Shown in pieces: positions 4,490 to 7,695 of a stretch of 7,695 bases of DNA. The translations under genes and the position numbers were made by a program. The stretch lies in assembly GCA_018648945.1 (NCBI GenBank), contig JABGQJ010000366.1, positions 1-7,695 on the forward strand. The letters run 5' to 3'. Each line of letters opens with the position of its first letter. Position 1 is the stretch's first letter. Origin of the DNA: Victivallales bacterium. GTDB taxonomy: Bacteria > Verrucomicrobiota > Lentisphaeria > Oligosphaerales > Lenti-02. The notes under the pieces are model-generated. The model saw only the letters and a program-made list of their open reading frames with translations, was not told where the DNA came from and did no database searches.

Positions 4490-7400
4490 CTATCGGAGCA
4501 CGGGATTGCCCCAGGCGGCGTGATCCCAGGCAATGCTGTCCCCGCCGTCGGTGGCAATCAGGCGCAGACGGTCCGCGCCGGAGACATCCACGTCCACCTT
4601 CCGGGGTTCATCGCCTGGCTTCATCACCTCGCTCTCGAACACGCGCTGCCAGGTCCCCTTGCGGTGGATCTCCACGATGAATCCACACGTTCCGTGGCCG
4701 GGCTTGTCCCTGGGTGCCTGGTCTTCGATGCCCACAATCGTCGTGAAACGCCGGGCCTTGCGCAGCGGGCCGTCGAGAGCGAACTCCGCGCAGGCCCGAT
4801 TGCCATCAGGTAGCTCGGCGGGGTGGGTGATCAAGCCCTGCTGATACGTCTGGCCCCCGAGACCGATGGGATTGCCGCCATGGGCCACATCCCGAAGCAA
4901 CCCCATGGGCTCGTACCCGATGAACTTCGCGGCGAGGGGCAGGGCGCTCAGACAGACGCCGTCTTCGAGGTGACCGCTGAGGTAGTATTTCGCGGTGACA
5001 GCCGGCGAGCGGTCCACAGCCCGGCCAAAGGGCGGGAATGCCGCGCAGGTGACGCTGGCGGACTTGGTCAGCCGGATCGGGCCGCTCGCCAGGGGGGATT
5101 CGCGGGACGGCTCCGTCCCGTCGAGAGTGTAGCGGAGCTCCGCGTCGGCACTCCCGGCCTTGATCGTGACCTCAACCGCGCCGGTGAAGTAGCCACCGTC
5201 AGGGCGCAGGATCGGCGCGGCGGGCGGCTTGGGTAACGGGTCGGGCAGTCGCAGACGATACTCATCCCGGCGCAGCCCAATCTGCGCGAAGGGAATCGGT
5301 TTGAAGCCGATGACAGCAGCAGGGGAACCGGGCTTCAGCCGGAAATCCCCGTTCTCGGGATCGACGAAGCCGGGGTCTTCCGCATTGACCACATTGCCCG
5401 ATTTGGCCAGAATCGTGCGGATGCGCTCGTCGTCGTTGCGGTAGGTGCCGCCCTTGCCATCGCCGGTGGGGGAGCCCAGCAACACCACGGGGTCCGCGAT
5501 GTAGTTCTGCTCCACCTGCACATCCTGGAGCCCCGCCTTGCCACTGACCCGCAGGAAGAAGCTCTCGCCCTGGCTGATGTTGCGCCTGACCATGTTGTCC
5601 TTCGGGATCGCCCGCTGGTAGACATGTTCGTCCCCCTTGGCGAAGTCCTCGGCCAAGCGCGCGAGAACCGGGTACCGGGTCGAATAGGGTGGCTGGTCGT
5701 ACTTGACCTCGGCCAAGCGCTCCACCATGCGCCAGTTCCCCCCCATCTGGAACTTCTTCATGTCGCCCCAGGTGCTGAAGCTCATGCCGCGCTTGGCCCT
5801 GAGGAAGATGTTGTTCTCCATGACCATGCCGCGACCACTGTTGGTGTGGAAGATCTGATCCACATCGTAGAAGATATTGCCGTAGAGATGGACCCCGCCG
5901 CAGGGCAGGTCCGGATAGACCGTGAAGCAGCCGAGCTTGCCGGGCCCGTGAATGCGATGGAAGTAGTTGTGGCGGAAGGTGTGGCCCGTGTAGGTCCAGT
6001 CCATCGCCGCGTAGATCGCGCCCACATCGCCCGTCTCCCGTGCCACGCGGGTGAACTCGGTGAACTCGATGGTGTGGTCGTTGCCGCTGTAGCCAATGCC
6101 CTCGTGCGGGCAGTCGTGGATGTAGCTGTGGGAGATCCGGTTGCCAACCCCTTGCAGGCTCACGGCAGGCCGGTAGGTCTTCTGCACTCGCGCGAAATGG
6201 TGGATGTGGCAGTTCTCCACCGCGTGGTCGCCACGCGCCAGCGTCTTGCGGTCGCCGCCATTCAGGTAGATCCCCGTGCTCGCCACTTCGTAGATGTCGC
6301 AACTCCGGACCGTATGGTGGGTGCCTCCCCTGATGTCGATCCCCGTACCACCCACATTGCGCACCACGCAACCGGAGATGTCGCAGCTGGCCCCGCCCTT
6401 GACCACAACCGCCCCGGCTCGCGAGCACTCGAAGACGATCCCTCGGAAGCTCACATGCTCCACATTCTCCATGGTCACCATCGGCTTCGCCAGATCCGGG
6501 AACAGAACCTCGGCGTCCTCGATGGGCGCCGGGGGCCAGAGGTAGAGCTTGCCGGTACTGCGGTCGAGGTACCACTCCCCCGGCTCGTCCAGTTCGTCCA
6601 GCACATTCAGGTAGTAGTAGCGCTGCCCTCTCTTGTAGCCGTAGCCGTGGTAGGGCGGCTTGGGCCATAGCTCCTTGCGCTCGAAGTCGAATTTCAGTAC
6701 CTCATGCAGTTGGTCGGACCAGTCGTGGTACCAGTAGCCATGCACCCAGACCCCCTTGGTGGACGACCAGCCCTCCGGGCGGTTGCCCGCGTAGTTGATC
6801 GGCCCCGCATGCCGGTTCAGATCCGGTCGCTTCGGGTCGGAAATAGGGCGTGCTTTCTTGGCTTCCTCGGGGACGTTGGCAATGCGGACGAAACCGCCGT
6901 TCGGGTACCGTGCCAGAGTCAGGTAGCTGCCGTTGAAAAAGACCTCCGCGCGGCCTGTACCAGGCTTCACCGTCCCGAAATCGGTGACGCCAAGAGCTGC
7001 CAGATCCGCCTCACGCACATTCGCCCGAGCATTCTCAGGCAGACGCTCCCGAACCGCCGGGTCCGTGATCGCACCCCAGGTCCCGAGCCGAACCCCACCC
7101 ACCAGTCGCACCGTCTCGCCAGGCACCGCCATCCAGACCACGGGTGCCGCCGCCGTGCCGGAATCCTCCTTGCCCAAGGTCAGCGTTTCGGTGATCCGAT
7201 AGACGCCGCCGTGCAACTGCACCACCATGGGAGCGTCGCCGACCGAGCCTGCCGCTCGCTTGGCCCGGAGCGCGTCTCTGGCCTTTGCGAGCGTCGCGAA
7301 CGGTGCTTCCGTCGTCCCCGCGTTCCCATCGTCTCCGTCGAATGCCACATGGACAATATGCGCCCCAGCGGGCACGGCTCCCGGGCTCAATGCCGCACCT

Positions 7401-7504
7401 GGGCGCAACCGGCCGGTGACGCAGCCCGCGAGCATGAGCAACAGCCCGGTCGCGAGCAATCGTGCGACCCCCGTTCTCGATCTGTCAGCGTTCGGAACCT
7501 GCAT
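4490..7504 (-). CDS. Beta-helix lipoprotein with CHB_HEX_C-type and NPCBM-like domains, putative glycan-active enzyme
   Basis: A surface or periplasmic lipoprotein of 1004 residues. The signal peptide ends in the lipobox LMLAGC, giving lipidated Cys28; Val29 is not Asp, so outer-membrane retention is possible. DGDDGNAGTTEAPFATLAKA (56-75) is the usual entry of large beta-helix glycan enzymes. A sandwich-like insert with many aromatic residues follows (to about 340). Right-handed parallel beta-helix coils at about 345-570 are rich in short CDI/NCHI/NIF-type strands. GDVGAIYAAMDWTYTGHTFRHNYFH (492-516) carries acidic residues that are candidate catalytic positions, and the domain ends at IGLRRDEYR. 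A chitobiase C-terminal-like domain follows (about 763-842, with RYTLDGTEPS), then an NPCBM-like carbohydrate-binding module (about 850-1004). The layout recalls GH141-type proteins, but I cannot confirm a family. ATG 7504 is chosen for its AAAGAGG site and clean signal peptide; the frame is open upstream to 7576. Confidence 0.87.
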   Translation of the reverse strand: MQVPNADRSRTGVARLLATGLLLMLAGCVTGRLRPGAALSPGAVPAGAHIVHVAFDGDDGNAGTTEAPFATLAKARDALRAKRAAGSVGDAPMVVQLHGGVYRITETLTLGKEDSGTAAAPVVWMAVPGETVRLVGGVRLGTWGAITDPAVRERLPENARANVREADLAALGVTDFGTVKPGTGRAEVFFNGSYLTLARYPNGGFVRIANVPEEAKKARPISDPKRPDLNRHAGPINYAGNRPEGWSSTKGVWVHGYWYHDWSDQLHEVLKFDFERKELWPKPPYHGYGYKRGQRYYYLNVLDELDEPGEWYLDRSTGKLYLWPPAPIEDAEVLFPDLAKPMVTMENVEHVSFRGIVFECSRAGAVVVKGGASCDISGCVVRNVGGTGIDIRGGTHHTVRSCDIYEVASTGIYLNGGDRKTLARGDHAVENCHIHHFARVQKTYRPAVSLQGVGNRISHSYIHDCPHEGIGYSGNDHTIEFTEFTRVARETGDVGAIYAAMDWTYTGHTFRHNYFHRIHGPGKLGCFTVYPDLPCGGVHLYGNIFYDVDQIFHTNSGRGMVMENNIFLRAKRGMSFSTWGDMKKFQMGGNWRMVERLAEVKYDQPPYSTRYPVLARLAEDFAKGDEHVYQRAIPKDNMVRRNISQGESFFLRVSGKAGLQDVQVEQNYIADPVVLLGSPTGDGKGGTYRNDDERIRTILAKSGNVVNAEDPGFVDPENGDFRLKPGSPAAVIGFKPIPFAQIGLRRDEYRLRLPDPLPKPPAAPILRPDGGYFTGAVEVTIKAGSADAELRYTLDGTEPSRESPLASGPIRLTKSASVTCAAFPPFGRAVDRSPAVTAKYYLSGHLEDGVCLSALPLAAKFIGYEPMGLLRDVAHGGNPIGLGGQTYQQGLITHPAELPDGNRACAEFALDGPLRKARRFTTIVGIEDQAPRDKPGHGTCGFIVEIHRKGTWQRVFESEVMKPGDEPRKVDVDVSGADRLRLIATDGGDSIAWDHAAWGNPVLR

Positions 7505-7511
7505 GGTTCGG

Positions 7512-7518
7512 CCTCTTT
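7512..7518 (-). promoter_or_regulatory. Shine-Dalgarno of the beta-helix lipoprotein gene
   Basis: On the minus strand AAAGAGG lies 7 bases before the ATG at 7504. It selects this start over the in-frame ATG at 7576, whose extra 24 residues would put a non-hydrophobic, proline- and arginine-containing tail ahead of the signal peptide. Confidence 0.7.
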
Positions 7519-7534
7519 GGTTGGCTGGAAATCG

Positions 7535-7559
7535 GGGAGGAGCGTGCCATCCTCCTCCC
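7535..7559 (-). other. 8-bp stem-loop in the leader of the lipoprotein gene
   Basis: GGGAGGAG (7535-7542 on the plus strand) and CTCCTCCC (7552-7559) are exact reverse complements around a 9-base loop, about 30 bases upstream of the lipoprotein start codon. In the mRNA the 5' arm also reads GGGAGGAG, a strong Shine-Dalgarno-like sequence that the stem would hide. No obvious promoter was found in the rest of 7505-7695, and I see no convincing gene there. Confidence 0.4.
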
Positions 7560-7695
7560 AGGATCGCTCCCTGCACGATACCGCATCACAGGCGCTCTGT
7601 CTTGGCTCGCCCTTCCCGAACCGTAATGCCTCAGTCACGGGTGGAGGTCTCTCTCGGCGGGTGTGAGCGAGGCGCTGGTCTCCACACCTCACGTG

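Noticed and set aside
5262..6668. A 468-codon minus-strand frame, and a 348-codon plus-strand frame at 5624-6670, within the lipoprotein gene
   Set aside because: Both are alternative-frame shadows of the beta-helix gene, which alone has a coherent domain layout. The products are biased in composition.
7387..7692. A 101-codon minus-strand frame overlapping the lipoprotein start
   Set aside because: It overlaps the signal-peptide coding region in another frame and its composition is Arg/Cys/Ser-rich without domain features. It is open to the right edge, so a gene tail cannot be fully excluded, but nothing supports one.

Overview
The window looks like a high-GC chromosomal segment from an environmental bacterium. 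The lipobox on the large secreted protein points to a cell envelope that displays lipoproteins. The mix of an IspE kinase, a C45-type Ntn hydrolase, a stand-alone DegT-type aminotransferase, a fucose-permease-like transporter and a large beta-helix lipoprotein with carbohydrate-binding domains is the sort of content I associate with Planctomycetota, Armatimonadota, Lentisphaerota and similar uncultured polysaccharide users. That assignment is an inference from gene content; no marker gene in the window fixes the phylum.

Layout. On the minus strand from 1719 to the left edge lies a two-gene operon: a C45-like hydrolase (493-1719), then ispE (start 496, cut by the window edge), joined by a 4-base ATGA overlap. 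On the plus strand are a DegT/DnrJ/EryC1/StrS aminotransferase (2012-3172) and an MFS transporter (best start TTG 3267, to 4487). On the minus strand again, converging on the transporter with only 2 bases between the stop codons, is a lipoprotein of about 1004 residues (4490-7504) with a parallel beta-helix, a chitobiase-type C-terminal domain and an NPCBM-like module. The bases 7505-7695 are its upstream region.

The two intergenic spaces around the aminotransferase hold the most unusual DNA. The divergent 292-base space (1720-2011) contains a four-copy 9-bp tandem array, a five-copy 8-bp tandem array (unit CATTCCAT) and a 12-bp inverted repeat spanning both. The space after the gene (3173-3266) contains three copies of the same 8-bp family in the opposite orientation, running into a long imperfect hairpin (3198-3250). 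Both spaces share the motif CCGTC(5-7 C)ATT. This suggests one dispersed, structure-forming repeat family on both sides of a single gene.

How the genes may work together. The beta-helix lipoprotein probably acts on or binds an extracellular glycan, and the transporter would import a released sugar. The aminotransferase acts on a keto-sugar or cyclitol, but no partner NDP-sugar enzymes are visible. IspE makes isoprenoid precursors in the MEP pathway and has no evident link to the rest. No tRNA, rRNA, CRISPR array, transposase or integrase is visible.
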